Shown: piece after piece, positions 34,388 to 46,246 of the stretch
Layout of the letters: every line of letters begins with the position of its first letter
Numbering within the stretch: position 1 is the stretch's first letter
Origin: Variovorax sp. E3
Lineage (GTDB): Bacteria; Pseudomonadota; Gammaproteobacteria; Burkholderiales; Burkholderiaceae_C
Assembly: GCF_016082275.1 (NCBI RefSeq)
Contig: NZ_MOWM01000008.1
Span: 49,933 to 113,932 of the forward strand
DNA length: 64,000 bases
Direction of reading: 5' to 3'
Translations under genes and position numbers: made by a program
Notes under the pieces: generated by a model
The model's database searches: none
Told to the model about the DNA's origin: nothing
What the model saw: the letters and a program-made list of their open reading frames with translations, nothing else

Positions 34388-34420
34388 GCCGGGATGCTTG
34401 AAAGAGCGCCCGGCTTTTTT
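34388..34420 (+). terminator. Rho-independent terminator after gltD
   Basis: GCCGGG (34388-34393) pairs with CCCGGC (34409-34414) and is followed at once by six T residues. It ends the gltBD unit 60 bases past the gltD stop and lies seven bases before the mlaF ATG, so mlaF must have its own promoter upstream of or within this hairpin. Confidence 0.8.
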
Positions 34421-34426
34421 ATTGAG

Positions 34427-35254
34427 ATGGACCCAGCCACACAGCCACATCCTTTCGTAGAGTTTCGCGACGTCACGTTCGGCTATGGCGCGCGCGCGAT
34501 CCTCGACGGCGTTTCTTTCTCCGTACCGCGCGGCAAGGTGACGGCGCTCATGGGCGCATCGGGTGGCGGCAAGACCACGGTCTTGCGATTGATCGGCGGA
34601 CAGCAGCGCGCGCAGCGCGGCGAAGTGCTGTTCGACGGTCAGGACGTCGTCAGGTTCGACGCCCCGGCGCTCTATGCGGCGCGGCGTCGCATGGGCATGC
34701 TGTTCCAGTTCGGCGCGTTGTTCACCGACATGACCGTGTTCGACAACGTGGCCTTTCCTCTGCGCGAACACACGCAACTCTCCGAAGCGCTGGTGCGCGA
34801 CATCGTGCTCATGAAGCTCGATGCGGTGGGCCTGCGCGGCGCGCGCGACCTGATGCCCAACGAGGTGTCGGGCGGCATGGCGCGGCGCGTGGCGCTGGCG
34901 CGTGCCATTGCGCTCGACCCCGACCTCGTGATGTACGACGAGCCCTTCGCGGGCCTGGACCCGATCTCGCTCGGCACCGCCGCGCGGCTGATCCGCCAGC
35001 TCAATGACACGCTGGGTCTCACGAGCATCATCGTGTCGCACGACCTGGAAGAAACCTTCCGCATCGCCGATCACGTGATCATTCTGGCCAACGGCGGCAT
35101 CGCCGCGCAGGGCGCGCCCGACGAGGTGCGCCACAGCAGCGACCCGCTGGTGCATCAGTTCGTGAACGCCTTGCCCGACGGGCCTGTGCGCTTTCACTAT
35201 CCGGGCGTCAGCATCGAAGCCGATTTCGGCAATGTCGAAGGGGGCCGTTCATGA
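34427..35254 (+). CDS. mlaF: Phospholipid transport ABC ATPase MlaF
   Basis: ATPase of the MlaFEDB inner-membrane complex that moves phospholipids between the membranes and keeps the outer leaflet asymmetric. 275 residues from ATG 34427 (MDPATQPHPF). Walker A is GASGGGKT, signature VSGGMARR, Walker B LVMYDEPFAGLD, switch His in IIVSHD. It overlaps mlaE by four bases and heads the operon mlaF-E-D-A-C-B. Confidence 0.93.
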   Translation: MDPATQPHPFVEFRDVTFGYGARAILDGVSFSVPRGKVTALMGASGGGKTTVLRLIGGQQRAQRGEVLFDGQDVVRFDAPALYAARRRMGMLFQFGALFTDMTVFDNVAFPLREHTQLSEALVRDIVLMKLDAVGLRGARDLMPNEVSGGMARRVALARAIALDPDLVMYDEPFAGLDPISLGTAARLIRQLNDTLGLTSIIVSHDLEETFRIADHVIILANGGIAAQGAPDEVRHSSDPLVHQFVNALPDGPVRFHYPGVSIEADFGNVEGGRS

Positions 35255-36033
35255 GTTGGTGGAAGCCCGCCGATGTCGGCTACGCCGTGCGCCGCCATCT
35301 GGCCAATGTGGGCCATGGCGCGAAGCTCTTCATGCGCCTCGTCGGTCCTGGCGCGCAGATCATGCGGCGCTTCGGGCTGGTGCGCGACCAGATCCATTTC
35401 CTGGGCAACTACTCGCTGGCCATCATCGGCGTGTCGGGCCTTTTCGTGGGCTTCGTGCTGGGCCTGCAGATGTACTACGCGCTGCAGCGCTACGGGTCTT
35501 CCGAAGCGCTGGGCCTGCTGGTCACGCTGAGTCTCGTGCGCGAACTCGGCCCCGTGGTGGCGGCGTTGCTGTTCACCGGCCGCGCCGGCACCTCGCTCAC
35601 CGCGGAGATCGGTCTCATGAAGGCCGACGAGCAATTGAGTGCCATGGAAATGATGGCGGTCGACCCGGTGCAGCGCATCCTCGCGCCGCGCTTCTGGGCC
35701 GGCGTCATCACGATGCCCTTGCTCGCGGCGGTCTTCAGCGCGGTCGGCATCATGGGCGGCTACGTGGTGGGCGTGCTCATGCTGGGCGTCGACCCGGGCG
35801 CGTTCTGGGGCCAGATGCAGGGCGGCGTCGACGTATGGCGCGACGTCGGCAACGGCGTCATCAAGAGCATCGTCTTCGGCTTCACCGTGACCTTCATCGC
35901 GCTGCTGCAGGGCTACGAAGCCCAGCCCACGCCCGAAGGCGTGTCGCGCGCGACCACCAAGACCGTGGTCACGGCGTCGCTGGCGGTGCTGGGGCTCGAT
36001 TTCCTGCTCACCGCCATGATGTTCAGTATCTAA
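35251..36033 (+). CDS. mlaE: Phospholipid transport permease MlaE
   Basis: Permease of the Mla complex. 260 residues with five or six hydrophobic segments and the MlaE signatures SLVRELGPVVAALLFTGRAGTS-type stretch, GLMKADEQLSAMEMMAVDP and GVDPGAFW. The coupling helix region (MKADEQLSAMEMM) contacts MlaF. Start overlaps the mlaF stop. Confidence 0.94.
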   Translation: MSWWKPADVGYAVRRHLANVGHGAKLFMRLVGPGAQIMRRFGLVRDQIHFLGNYSLAIIGVSGLFVGFVLGLQMYYALQRYGSSEALGLLVTLSLVRELGPVVAALLFTGRAGTSLTAEIGLMKADEQLSAMEMMAVDPVQRILAPRFWAGVITMPLLAAVFSAVGIMGGYVVGVLMLGVDPGAFWGQMQGGVDVWRDVGNGVIKSIVFGFTVTFIALLQGYEAQPTPEGVSRATTKTVVTASLAVLGLDFLLTAMMFSI

Positions 36034-36072
36034 AAGGGGCGGCCCCATCGTTCTAGACAGAGAGTGCAAACC

Positions 36073-36564
36073 ATGCAACGTTCCAACAACGACATCTGGG
36101 TCGGCCTGTTCGTGCTGATCGGCGCGGCGGCATTGCTGTTCCTCGCGCTGCAGTCGGCCAACCTGCTGAGCCTGAATTTCCAGAAGACGTATTCGGTGAC
36201 TGCGCGCTTCGACAACATCGGCGGCCTGAAGCCGCAAACCGCGATCAAGAGCGCGGGCGTGGTGGTCGGCCGCGTGGAGTCCATTGCCTTCAACGACAAG
36301 ACCTTTCAGGCCGACGTCACACTGGCATTGCAAAACCGTTACAGTTTTCCCAAGGACAGCTCTCTGAAGATCCTGACCAGTGGCCTGCTCGGCGAGCAGT
36401 ACATCGGGATCGAGGCGGGCGCCGACGACAAGAACCTGCAGGCAGGCGACACCATCACCGCGACCCAGTCGGCCGTGGTGCTGGAGAACCTGATCAGTCA
36501 GTTCCTGTACAGCAAGGCGGCGGAAGGTAATACCTCCACGCCCGCCACAGCCAGCAAAAAATGA
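36073..36564 (+). CDS. mlaD: Phospholipid-binding MCE protein MlaD
   Basis: Membrane-anchored MCE-domain protein that forms a hexameric ring over MlaE and passes lipid to MlaC. 163 residues from ATG 36073: a membrane segment near residues 10-30 (WVGLFVLIGAAALLFLAL), the MCE domain (ARFDNIGGLKPQTAIKSAGVVVGRV), and the hydrophobic LLGEQYIGIEAG/ENLISQFLY helix that lines the ring. A GTG at 36064 in frame is a less likely start, being too close to the AGAGAG ribosome site. Confidence 0.92.
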   Translation: MQRSNNDIWVGLFVLIGAAALLFLALQSANLLSLNFQKTYSVTARFDNIGGLKPQTAIKSAGVVVGRVESIAFNDKTFQADVTLALQNRYSFPKDSSLKILTSGLLGEQYIGIEAGADDKNLQAGDTITATQSAVVLENLISQFLYSKAAEGNTSTPATASKK

Positions 36565-37307
36565 AAACACGATCAAATCTGTCAATTGCTATGAAAAACA
36601 TAGCTGGTAGCGCGCGCTGGGCAAGTGCCGCAGCGGTGTTCGCGCTCATGGCCGGATGCGCAACGGGCCCCAACGCCAACCCGGCCGACCCGCTCGAGCC
36701 GTTCAACCGCGGCGTCTCGCGCTTCAACGACGGCGTCGACGACGCGGTGCTCATTCCCGCCGCCACCGCCTACCAGAAGGTATTGCCCTCGATGGTGCGT
36801 ACCGGCGTGAACAACTTCTTCGGCAACATCGGCGACGTCTGGAGCCTGGCCAACAACGTGGCCCAGCTCAAGCTGCAGGGCAGCGCCGAGACCTTCATGC
36901 GCCTGAACGTCAACACCTTCTTCGGACTGGGCGGCCTGCTCGACGTCGCGAGCGAGGCGGGCATCCAGCGCCACGAAGAAGACTTCGGCCAGACGCTGGG
37001 CTACTGGGGCGTGGGCCCTGGCCCGTACATCGTGCTGCCGCTGCTGGGCTCGTCGACCCTGCGCGACACCGCCGCCAAGCCGCTGGACTTCTACGGCGAC
37101 CCGCTGAACCACGTGCACGACATCCCGTGGCGCAATTCGCTGACCGTGCTGCGCGTGGTCGATACGCGCGCGCAGTACCTGCGTGCCAGCCGCCTGCTCG
37201 GCGACGCCGCGCTGGACAAGTATTCGTTCACGCGCGACGCGTTCCTGCAGCGCCGCCGCAGCCAGGTCTACGACGGCAATCCGCCGGACGACGGCAGCGG
37301 AAAGTAA
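36561..37307 (+). CDS. mlaA: Outer-membrane lipoprotein MlaA (VacJ)
   Basis: Outer-membrane ring protein that extracts mislocalised phospholipids and hands them to MlaC. 248 residues, with lipobox LMAGC near residue 33 and the conserved DPLEPFNRGVSRFND, GDVWSLANNVAQLK, HEEDFGQTLGYWGVGPGPYIVLPLLG and DTRAQYLRASRLLG segments. The ATG at 36561 overlaps the mlaD stop; an internal ATG at 36591 would give a more compact signal. Having mlaA inside the mla operon is the betaproteobacterial arrangement. Confidence 0.93.
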   Translation: MKTRSNLSIAMKNIAGSARWASAAAVFALMAGCATGPNANPADPLEPFNRGVSRFNDGVDDAVLIPAATAYQKVLPSMVRTGVNNFFGNIGDVWSLANNVAQLKLQGSAETFMRLNVNTFFGLGGLLDVASEAGIQRHEEDFGQTLGYWGVGPGPYIVLPLLGSSTLRDTAAKPLDFYGDPLNHVHDIPWRNSLTVLRVVDTRAQYLRASRLLGDAALDKYSFTRDAFLQRRRSQVYDGNPPDDGSGK

Positions 37308-37327
37308 AAAGGGTGGCCCGCGGGAGG

Positions 37328-37358
37328 GAAGCCTGCTTGCATCCGGTTGCAAGGCTTC
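37328..37358 (+). other. Hairpin between mlaA and mlaC
   Basis: GAAGCC (37328-37333) pairs with GGCTTC (37353-37358), and inside it TTGCA pairs with TGCAA with a three-base bulge. There is no T tract, so it is more likely a processing or stability element than a terminator. It lies in the 164-base gap before mlaC. Confidence 0.4.
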
Positions 37359-37471
37359 ACCTGCGGGACAGGAACCCGGTCGGCCCCGCGCCGCTCGAAT
37401 CCGTTTCTGTCTCAGCACATCGCTTTCCCGACGTGCTTCGCGGATTTTCAAATTTGATTGAGGGACTCTCC

Positions 37472-38128
37472 ATGAACATCAAGACCTTGCAACGACGCGA
37501 TATCGGCCGCCTGGTGCTGGCCGGCGCCGTGCTGTTCGGCGCCGCCGTTGCCTTCGTGCAGCCCGCGCGCGCCGCCGACGAAGCGCCCGACGCGCTCGTC
37601 AAGCGCCTGTCGACCGACGTGCTGGAAACCATCAAGTCCGATCCGACCATCAAGTCGGGCGACGTCAACAAGATCATGTTGCTGGTCGACAGCAAGATCA
37701 TGCCCAACGTCAACTTCCAGCGCATGACGGCTTCCGCCGTCGGCCCGGCCTGGCGCACCGCCACGCCCGAGCAGCAAAAGCGCCTGCAGGACGAGTTCAA
37801 GACCCTGCTGGTGCGCACCTACGCCGGCGCGCTCGACCAGGTGACCGACCAGTCCGTCACCATCCGTCCGTTCCGCGGTTCGCCCAGCGACACCGACGTG
37901 CTGGTGCGTACCGAAGTCAAGGGCCGTGGCGACCCGGTCCAGCTCGACTACCGCCTCGAAAAGACCCCCGGCCAGGGCGCCGGCTGGAAGGTCTACAACC
38001 TGAATGTGCTGGGCGTGTGGCTGGTCGACACCTACCGCACCCAGTTCTCGCAGGAAATCAATGCCCGCGGCATCGACGGCCTGATCGCCGCGCTGGCCGC
38101 GCGCAACAAGGGCAACGGCAAGGGCTGA
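37472..38128 (+). CDS. mlaC: Periplasmic phospholipid shuttle MlaC
   Basis: Soluble carrier that ferries phospholipids between MlaA and MlaD. 218 residues with a signal peptide ending in QPARA|ADEA, followed by the MlaC fold: VNKIMLLVDSKIMPNVNFQRM, the AWRTATPEQQKRLQDEFKTLLVRTYAGAL stretch (given here only in part as AWRTATPEQQ), and WKVYNLNVLGVWLVDTYR. Starts at ATG 37472. Confidence 0.93.
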   Translation: MNIKTLQRRDIGRLVLAGAVLFGAAVAFVQPARAADEAPDALVKRLSTDVLETIKSDPTIKSGDVNKIMLLVDSKIMPNVNFQRMTASAVGPAWRTATPEQQKRLQDEFKTLLVRTYAGALDQVTDQSVTIRPFRGSPSDTDVLVRTEVKGRGDPVQLDYRLEKTPGQGAGWKVYNLNVLGVWLVDTYRTQFSQEINARGIDGLIAALAARNKGNGKG

Positions 38129-38141
38129 GAGGCAGCGCGCG

Positions 38142-38417
38142 ATGCTGGTCCTGCCCACCCGACTCACCCATGACGAGGCCCCCGCCTGCATGCGCATGCT
38201 GCAGCAGGGGCTGAAGGGCCAGACCGATTCGTCGTCCACCGTGGTGGACGCGACCGCGCTGGCGCAGTTCGATTCGTCGGCGCTGGCCGTGCTGCTGGAA
38301 TGCCGCCGCGAGTCGAGCGCGCTGGGCCGGGGCTTCTCGGTCAAGGGCCTGTCGCCGCGCCTGCGCGAGTTGGCGGCCCTGTACGGCGTTGCGGGCCTTT
38401 TGCCGGCCGCCCCCTGA
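38142..38417 (+). CDS. mlaB: STAS-domain protein MlaB
   Basis: Small cytoplasmic subunit that stabilises MlaF. 91 residues forming one STAS domain; the DATALAQFDSSALAVLLECRR core with the conserved DSSAL turn is visible. It closes the contiguous mlaFEDACB block, 13 bases after mlaC. Confidence 0.88.
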   Translation: MLVLPTRLTHDEAPACMRMLQQGLKGQTDSSSTVVDATALAQFDSSALAVLLECRRESSALGRGFSVKGLSPRLRELAALYGVAGLLPAAP

Positions 38418-38420
38418 GCG

Positions 38421-38510
38421 TTGGCCCCCGGCTTTTCACTTCGCTTCGCTGCGTGTAATTCGCCACCCCCCGAGGGGGAGGCGCGGTTCGCCTTGGGGCG
38501 GCCCGACGGC
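38421..38510 (-). repeat. Palindromic intergenic repeat, copy 2 (between mlaB and yadG)
   Basis: A diverged, reverse-oriented copy. It carries CCCCCGGC, TCACTTCGCTTCGC (related to the reverse of GCGACACGAAGTG) and a CCCCCCGAGGGGGAGG stem, but lacks a good CCGGCTTTGCCGG module. It lies immediately before the ABC exporter pair. Confidence 0.6.
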
Positions 38511-38578
38511 GGCCGCATGAGGGCATCGAGCCGCTGCGCGGCAGCTTTCGGACTCGCCCCGTAAAATCGCGGGCTCCC

Positions 38579-39522
<944 letters not shown>

Positions 39523-39526
<4 letters not shown>

Positions 39527-40287
39527 TGGCCGTCACGGGTTGGCGCGCGCTGCTCTACAAGGAGACGCTGCGCTTCTGGAAGGTGGGCTTCCAGACCGTG
39601 GGCGCGCCGGTGCTCACCGCGCTGCTGTACCTCATGGTGTTCGGCCACGTGCTCGAAGGCCGCGTGACGGTCTACGGTACGGTCGGCTACACGGCCTTCC
39701 TGGTGCCCGGCCTCGTGATGATGAGCGTGCTGCAGAACGCCTTCGCCAACAGCTCGTCGTCGATCATCCAGAGCAAGATCATGGGCAACCTGGTGTTCGT
39801 GCTGCTCACGCCGCTGTCGCACTGGGGCTGGTTCCTGGCCTACGTGGGCTCGTCGATCATCCGCGGGCTGGCCGTGGGGCTGGGCGTGTTCGTGGTCACC
39901 ATCTTCTTCGCCGTGCCCGATTTCGTGGCGCCGGTCTGGATCTTCGTGTTCGCGCTGCTGGGTGCGGCCATGCTGGGCACGCTGGGCCTCATCGCCGGGC
40001 TCTGGGCCGAGAAGTTCGACCAGATGGCGGTGTTCCAGAACTTCCTGATCATGCCCATGACCTTCCTGTCGGGCGTGTTCTATTCGATTGGTTCCCTGCC
40101 GCCGTTCTGGCAGAAGGTGAGCCACCTGAACCCGTTCTTCTACATGATCGACGGCTTTCGCTACGGTTTCTTCGGCGTGAGCGACGCTTCGCCCTGGCTC
40201 AGCCTGGGCATCGTCGGCACCGCCTGGCTGGTCGTGAGCGCCATTGCCGTCCACCTGCTGCGAATCGGCTACAAAATCAGAGGCTGA
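39523..40287 (+). CDS. ABC-2 type permease, YadH-like
   Basis: Membrane partner of the preceding ATPase. 254 residues with six hydrophobic segments and the ABC-2 signatures MVFGHVLEGRVTVYG, LVPGLVMMSVLQNAFANSS and FLSGVFYSIGSLPPFW. The start ATG lies in the overlap with the ATPase stop. Confidence 0.87.
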
Positions 40288-40296
40288 GTCATGGCT

Positions 40297-40392
40297 CTCC
40301 CCCCTCTTCGCGCACTTCGTGTCGCTTCGCCAACCCCCTTCCGGGGGCAACGCCGGCGGCCCGGCAAAGCCGGTTCCGCAGCGTTTCCCGAT
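40297..40392 (-). repeat. Palindromic intergenic repeat, copy 3 (between yadH and ibaG)
   Basis: Reverse-oriented copy with all modules: CACTTCGTGTCGC, AACCCCCTTCCGGGGGCAA, and CCCGGCAAAGCCGG. Read on the minus strand it aligns well to copy 1. With copy 2, in the same orientation, it brackets the YadGH-like genes exactly. Confidence 0.8.
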
Positions 40393-40406
40393 AAATTACC
40401 AATCCC

Positions 40407-40649
40407 ATGACCGCCGAACAACTCCAGGCCCTGATCCAGTCCCATCTCCCGTGCGAGCACATCACGCTCGAGGGAGACGGCCGACATTGGTACGCCACCA
40501 TCGTCTCGGCCGAATTCGAGGGCAAGCGCGCCATCCAGCGCCATCAACGGGTCTACGCCACCCTCGGTGCGAAAATGCACACCGACGAGGTGCATGCGCT
40601 TTCGATGAAGACCTACACGCCGGCCGAATGGGCGGCGGTGGAAAAATAA
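40407..40649 (+). CDS. ibaG: BolA-family protein IbaG
   Basis: 80-residue BolA-fold protein, implicated in iron-sulfur trafficking together with monothiol glutaredoxins. The beta strand HITLEGDGRHWYATIVS, the RAIQRHQRVYATLG helix with the conserved RHQ, and HALSMKTYT are characteristic. In Escherichia coli ibaG lies between the mla operon and murA; the same position here identifies it as IbaG rather than BolA. Confidence 0.88.
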   Translation: MTAEQLQALIQSHLPCEHITLEGDGRHWYATIVSAEFEGKRAIQRHQRVYATLGAKMHTDEVHALSMKTYTPAEWAAVEK

Positions 40650-40691
40650 CGTTTCGCCCCTCCCGGGGCCCCTGATTTCGCTGGAACTTCG

Positions 40692-41976
<1,285 letters not shown>

Positions 41977-41980
<4 letters not shown>

Positions 41981-42618
41981 TCACGCTCGCTCTCTCCAAA
42001 GGCCGCATCTTCGAAGAGACGATGCCCCTGCTGGCCGCCGCCGGCATCGAGGTCACCGAAGACCCCGAGAAGTCGCGCAAGCTGATTCTGGAGACCACCC
42101 GCCCCGACGTGCGCGTGGTGCTGGTGCGCGCGTCCGACGTGCCCACCTACGTGCAGTACGGTGGTGCCGACCTCGGCGTGACCGGGCTCGACGTGCTGCT
42201 GGAGAACGGCAACCAGGGCATGTACCAGCCGCTCGATCTGCGCATCGCCGCTTGCCGCCTGAGCGTGGCCGTGCGCGCCGACTACGACTACGCCTCGGCC
42301 GTGAAGCAGGGCTCGCGCCTGCGCGTGGCCACCAAGTACGTGGGCCTGTCGCGCGACTTCTTCGCCAGCAAGGGCGTGCACGTCGACCTGATCAAGCTCT
42401 ACGGCAGCATGGAACTGGCGCCGCTCACGGGCCTGGCCGACGCCATCGTCGACCTGGTCTCGACCGGCAACACGCTCAAGGCGAACCACCTCGTCGAGGT
42501 GGAACGCATCATGGACATCAGCGCCCGCCTGGTGGTCAACCAGGCCGCGCTGAAGCTCAAGCGCGAGCCCATTCGCCGCATCATCGACGCGTTCGCGTCG
42601 GCCATTCCCTCCGCCTGA
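41977..42618 (+). CDS. hisG: ATP phosphoribosyltransferase, short form
   Basis: First step of histidine synthesis, joining ATP and PRPP. At 213 residues it is the short form, which lacks the C-terminal regulatory domain and needs HisZ, a HisRS-like partner, for activity. No hisZ is present in this window. Motifs: [10 protein letters not shown], the [13 protein letters not shown] loop and [14 protein letters not shown], the PRPP site. ATG overlaps the murA stop. Confidence 0.95.
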
Positions 42619-42638
42619 AATCCACGAACCTCACGCAC

Positions 42639-43961
42639 ATGACTCTGAAAGCAGCCCCCGCCCGACTGTCCACGACTTCAGCCAGCTTCGACGCTGAATT
42701 CAAGGCGCGGCTGCATTGGTCCGCGGACGACGACGCGGCCATCGAGAAGGTCGTGGCCGACATCCTCGCCGACGTGCAAAAGCGCGGCGACGAGGCGGTG
42801 CTGGAATACACCAACCGTTTCGACAAGCTGGACGCGAAGACGTTGCCCGAGCTGGAGCTCACGCAGGCCGAGCTGAAGGCCGCGTTCGAATCGCTGCCTG
42901 CCGTTCAGCGCGATGCGCTCGAAGCCGCCGCGCGCCGCGTGCGCAGCTATCACGAGGCCCAGAAGAAGGCCAGCGGCGAGAGCTGGAGCTACCGCGACGC
43001 CGACGGCACGCTGCTCGGCCAGAAGGTCACGCCGCTCGATCGCGTGGGCATCTACGTGCCGGGCGGCAAGGCCGCCTACCCGTCGAGCGTGCTCATGAAC
43101 GCCATTCCGGCGCACGTGGCGGGCGTGGGCGAAATCATCATGGTCGTGCCGACGCCCAAGGGCGAGAAGAACCCGCTCGTGCTGGCCGCCGCCTATGTGG
43201 CCGGCGTGACGCGCGGCTTCACCGTCGGCGGCGCGCAAGCCGTGGCCGCGCTGGCCTACGGCACCGCCACCGTGCCCGCCGTCGACAAGATCACCGGCCC
43301 CGGCAACGCCTACGTGGCCGCCGCCAAGCGCCGCGTGTTCGGTACCGTGGGCATCGACATGATCGCGGGCCCGAGCGAGATCCTGGTGCTGGCCGACGGC
43401 AGCACCCCGCCCGAGTGGGTGGCCATGGACCTGTTCAGCCAGGCCGAGCACGACGAGCTCGCCCAGAGCATCCTGCTGTGCCCCGACGCCGCCTACATCG
43501 ATCGCGTGCAGGCCGAGATCGACCGCCTGCTGCCGACCATGCCGCGCGCCGAAATCATCGCCGCCTCGCTCAACGGCCGCGGCGCGCTGATCCACACGAA
43601 GAGCATGGAAGAGGCCTGCGAGATCAGCAATCGCATCGCCCCCGAACACCTCGAGGTGAGCAGCAGCGAGCCCAATCGCTGGGAACCGCTGCTGCGCCAC
43701 GCCGGCGCGATCTTCCTGGGCGCCTTCACCAGCGAGAGCCTGGGCGACTATTGCGCCGGTCCGAACCACGTGCTGCCCACCAGCGGCACGGCGCGTTTCT
43801 CGAGCCCGCTGGGCGTGTACGACTTCCAGAAGCGCTCCAGCCTGATCGAGGTCAGCGAGGCCGGCGCCCAGGTGCTGGGCCCGATCGCCGTGACGCTGGC
43901 CGAAGGCGAGGGCCTGCAAGGGCACGCCGAAGCCGCCCGCATGCGCCTGCGTAAGATCTGA
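42639..43961 (+). CDS. hisD: Histidinol dehydrogenase
   Basis: Zinc- and NAD-dependent enzyme that oxidises histidinol to histidine in two steps. 440 residues from ATG 42639. Visible: [50 protein letters not shown], the catalytic APEHLEV Glu-His pair, and [16 protein letters not shown]. It follows hisG by 20 bases; two non-his genes separate it from hisC. Confidence 0.95.
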   Translation: MTLKAAPARLSTTSASFDAEFKARLHWSADDDAAIEKVVADILADVQKRGDEAVLEYTNRFDKLDAKTLPELELTQAELKAAFESLPAVQRDALEAAARRVRSYHEAQKKASGESWSYRDADGTLLGQKVTPLDRVGIYVPGGKAAYPSSVLMNAIPAHVAGVGEIIMVVPTPKGEKNPLVLAAAYVAGVTRGFTVGGAQAVAALAYGTATVPAVDKITGPGNAYVAAAKRRVFGTVGIDMIAGPSEILVLADGSTPPEWVAMDLFSQAEHDELAQSILLCPDAAYIDRVQAEIDRLLPTMPRAEIIAASLNGRGALIHTKSMEEACEISNRIAPEHLEVSSSEPNRWEPLLRHAGAIFLGAFTSESLGDYCAGPNHVLPTSGTARFSSPLGVYDFQKRSSLIEVSEAGAQVLGPIAVTLAEGEGLQGHAEAARMRLRKI

Positions 43962-43994
43962 GGCTCCACAAACCCTCCGGGAGGAGCCAGCAAG

Positions 43995-44806
43995 ATGATC
44001 GATCGTCTCTATCGTTCGCGCCTGTTCAAGTTCGCCACGGGCCTCGTTGCCGGTGCCGCGTTGCTCGCGGCCTGCAGCCAGATGCCGCAGACAGCCACCA
44101 CCAGCACCGCGCCCAGCGCCGCCGCACCCGCGCCGCGGCTCGGCACGCAGTGGGGCGAGGGGCTGGAGTCGAGACCCGCACGGTCGCGGCCAAGCGCCTG
44201 TCCGAGCAGCCCGACGACGTGGCTTCGCTGGGCTACAACGAAGCCTCGACCGTGCGCCGCGCGGTGGGCGCCAATCCTGAGCGCCGCCTGAACCTGCTGC
44301 TGGCCGACGGCGACGTCGAATGGTCGGTGCTCGACGAGAGCGGCAACCCGCTGCCGCTGCAGCGCGCCCGCCGTGGCAGCGGCGGCGACGACACGTTCCG
44401 CCTGGCCGGCGTCGAGGGCTCGCGCTACACGCTGCGCTTTCGCAACCTCAGCGAGCGCAGCTACGAGGTGATCGCCACGGTCGACGGCCTGGACGTGCTC
44501 AACGGCAAGCCCGGCAGCCTGCGCAACGGCGGCTACGTGCTGCGCCCGATGCAGGCCCTGACCATCGAGGGCTTCCGCAAGAGCCAGAACGAGGTCGCGG
44601 CCTTCCGCTTCGCCACGCCCGGCCGCGCCTACGCCGCGAACACCGAGGCCGGCGACGTGCGCAACATCGGCGTGATCGGCGCCGCGCTGTTCGAGCTCGA
44701 AGAGCGCGACGCACCGCGCCGCCCGCGTCGCGACGCTTCGCCGTCGCAGCCGAGCGCCTTCCCGGCCGACGGCAGCTACGCGCCGCCGCCGCGCTACCGC
44801 CAGTGA
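43995..44806 (+). CDS. Lipoprotein of unknown function inside the his operon, broken by an apparent one-base loss
   Basis: About 270 residues after correction. N-terminal lipoprotein signal with lipobox LLAAC (Cys near residue 26), an Ala/Thr/Pro-rich linker, a globular domain rich in short strands (RLNLLLADGDVEWSVLDESG; YTLRFRNLSERSYEV), and a Pro/Arg-rich tail. The first frame ends at GLESRP; restoring one G near 44170 (TCGAGACC to TCGGAGACC) joins it to ETRTVAAKRLSEQ. I do not recognise the family. A ribosome site (GGGAGGAG) precedes the ATG at 43995, and it is co-directional with hisD and hisC. Confidence 0.7.
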
Positions 44807-44816
44807 CGCCGCAGCC

Positions 44817-45134
44817 ATGAAACGTGCCGCCTTCCTGCTGCTCGCGCTGGCCGCCGCCGGCGCGCAGGCCATGAGCATCCGCGAACTGCGCACGCTCGAG
44901 GCCGGCGAGAAGGACGGCAAGGCCTACGCCAGCTACTACCTCGTGGGCGTGCTCGAAGGCCTGCGCGAAGGCGTCGAATCGTCGCAGCGCAACGGGCAGA
45001 AGCCCGTGTTCTGCGTCGAGGGCCGCCGCCTCGAACCCGCCATGGCGCGCTCGCTCTACCAGACCGAACTGACCCGCAACGCCGACAGTTACGAAGCCGA
45101 CATGCCCGTGCAACTGGTCATGGCCGCGCCCTGA
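44817..45134 (+). CDS. Small secreted protein, Rap1a/Tai-like
   Basis: 105 residues with a clean signal peptide ([18 protein letters not shown]). The mature part has [16 protein letters not shown] and, after a short loop, [10 protein letters not shown], a pattern resembling the Rap1a/Tai immunity-protein fold (helices around a conserved Cys). Only one Cys remains in the mature chain, so the resemblance is tentative. It starts 10 bases after the preceding lipoprotein gene and precedes hisC by 22 bases, so it is probably translated within the his transcript. Confidence 0.6.
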   Translation: MKRAAFLLLALAAAGAQAMSIRELRTLEAGEKDGKAYASYYLVGVLEGLREGVESSQRNGQKPVFCVEGRRLEPAMARSLYQTELTRNADSYEADMPVQLVMAAP

Positions 45135-45156
45135 AAAACAGCTACCGCTGCACCCG

Positions 45157-46246
45157 ATGACCGCTCCAGAATCCGCCCGCCCGCCGCTCGACCGCATCCG
45201 CCCCGACGTGCGGTCCATGCATGCCTATGCGGTGCAGGACGCGCGCGGCTTCATCAAGCTCGACGCGATGGAAAACCCCTTCGGCCTGCCGCCCGCGCTG
45301 CAGGCGAGCTGGGCGCACGGCTGGGCGCGCTGGCGCTCAACCGCTACCCGGGCGACCGCGGCGCCGACCTGCAGCGCGCGCTGGCCGCCCACGCGCAGAT
45401 GCCCGAAGGCTTCTCGCTGATGCTGGGCAACGGCTCCGACGAACTGATCTCGCTGCTGGCCATTGCCTGCGACCTGCCCGGCGCGACCGTGCTGGCGCCC
45501 GTGCCCGGCTTCGTCATGTACGCCATGAGCGCGCAGCTGCAGGGCCTGAAGTTCAGCGGCGTGCCGCTCACGGCCGACTTCGAGCTCGACGAGGCCGCCA
45601 TGCTGGCCGCCATCGCGCGCGAGAAGCCCGCCATCGTCTACCTGGCCTACCCGAACAACCCGACCGCCAACCTGTGGGACGACGCCGTCGTCGAGAAGAT
45701 CGTCGAAGCCCAGGGCGCGCAAGGCGGGCTGGTCGTCATCGACGAGGCCTACCAGCCTTTGCCGCCCGCAGCTACATCGACCGGCTGGCGAAGCACCGCC
45801 ACGTGCTGCTGATGCGCACGCTCAGCAAGTTCGGCCTGGCCGGCATCCGCCTGGGCTACCTCATGGGGCCGGCCGCGCTGGTCGCGGAAATCGACAAGGT
45901 GCGCCCGCCGTACAACATCAGCGTGCTGAACTGCGAGTGCGCGCTGTTCGCGCTGGAACACACCGCGGTGTTCGAGGCCCAGGCCCGCCAGATCCGCGAG
46001 GAGCGCGAGCGCCTGATGACGGGGCTCGGCCGCCTGCCGGGCGTGAAGACCTGGCCCAGCGACGCCAACATGATCCTTTTGCGCGTGCCCGATGCCGCCA
46101 AGACCTTCGAAGGCATGAAGGCTCACGGGGTTCTTGTGAAGAACGTTTCTAAAATGCACGAACTGCTCGCAAATTGCCTGCGCCTGACCGTCGGAACGTC
46201 CGACGAGAACGCGCGGATGCTCGCGGCGCTCGAAGCCTCACTATGA
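45157..46246 (+). CDS. hisC: Histidinol-phosphate aminotransferase, frame broken twice
   Basis: PLP enzyme that converts imidazole acetol-phosphate to histidinol phosphate. Pieces in order: [68 protein letters not shown], and [14 protein letters not shown] with the PLP Lys. One G is missing near 45305 (GCGAGC for GCGGAGC) and one T near 45760 (CCTTTG for CCTTTTG). Restored, it is 363 residues, normal for HisC. Overlaps hisB by four bases. Confidence 0.92.
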
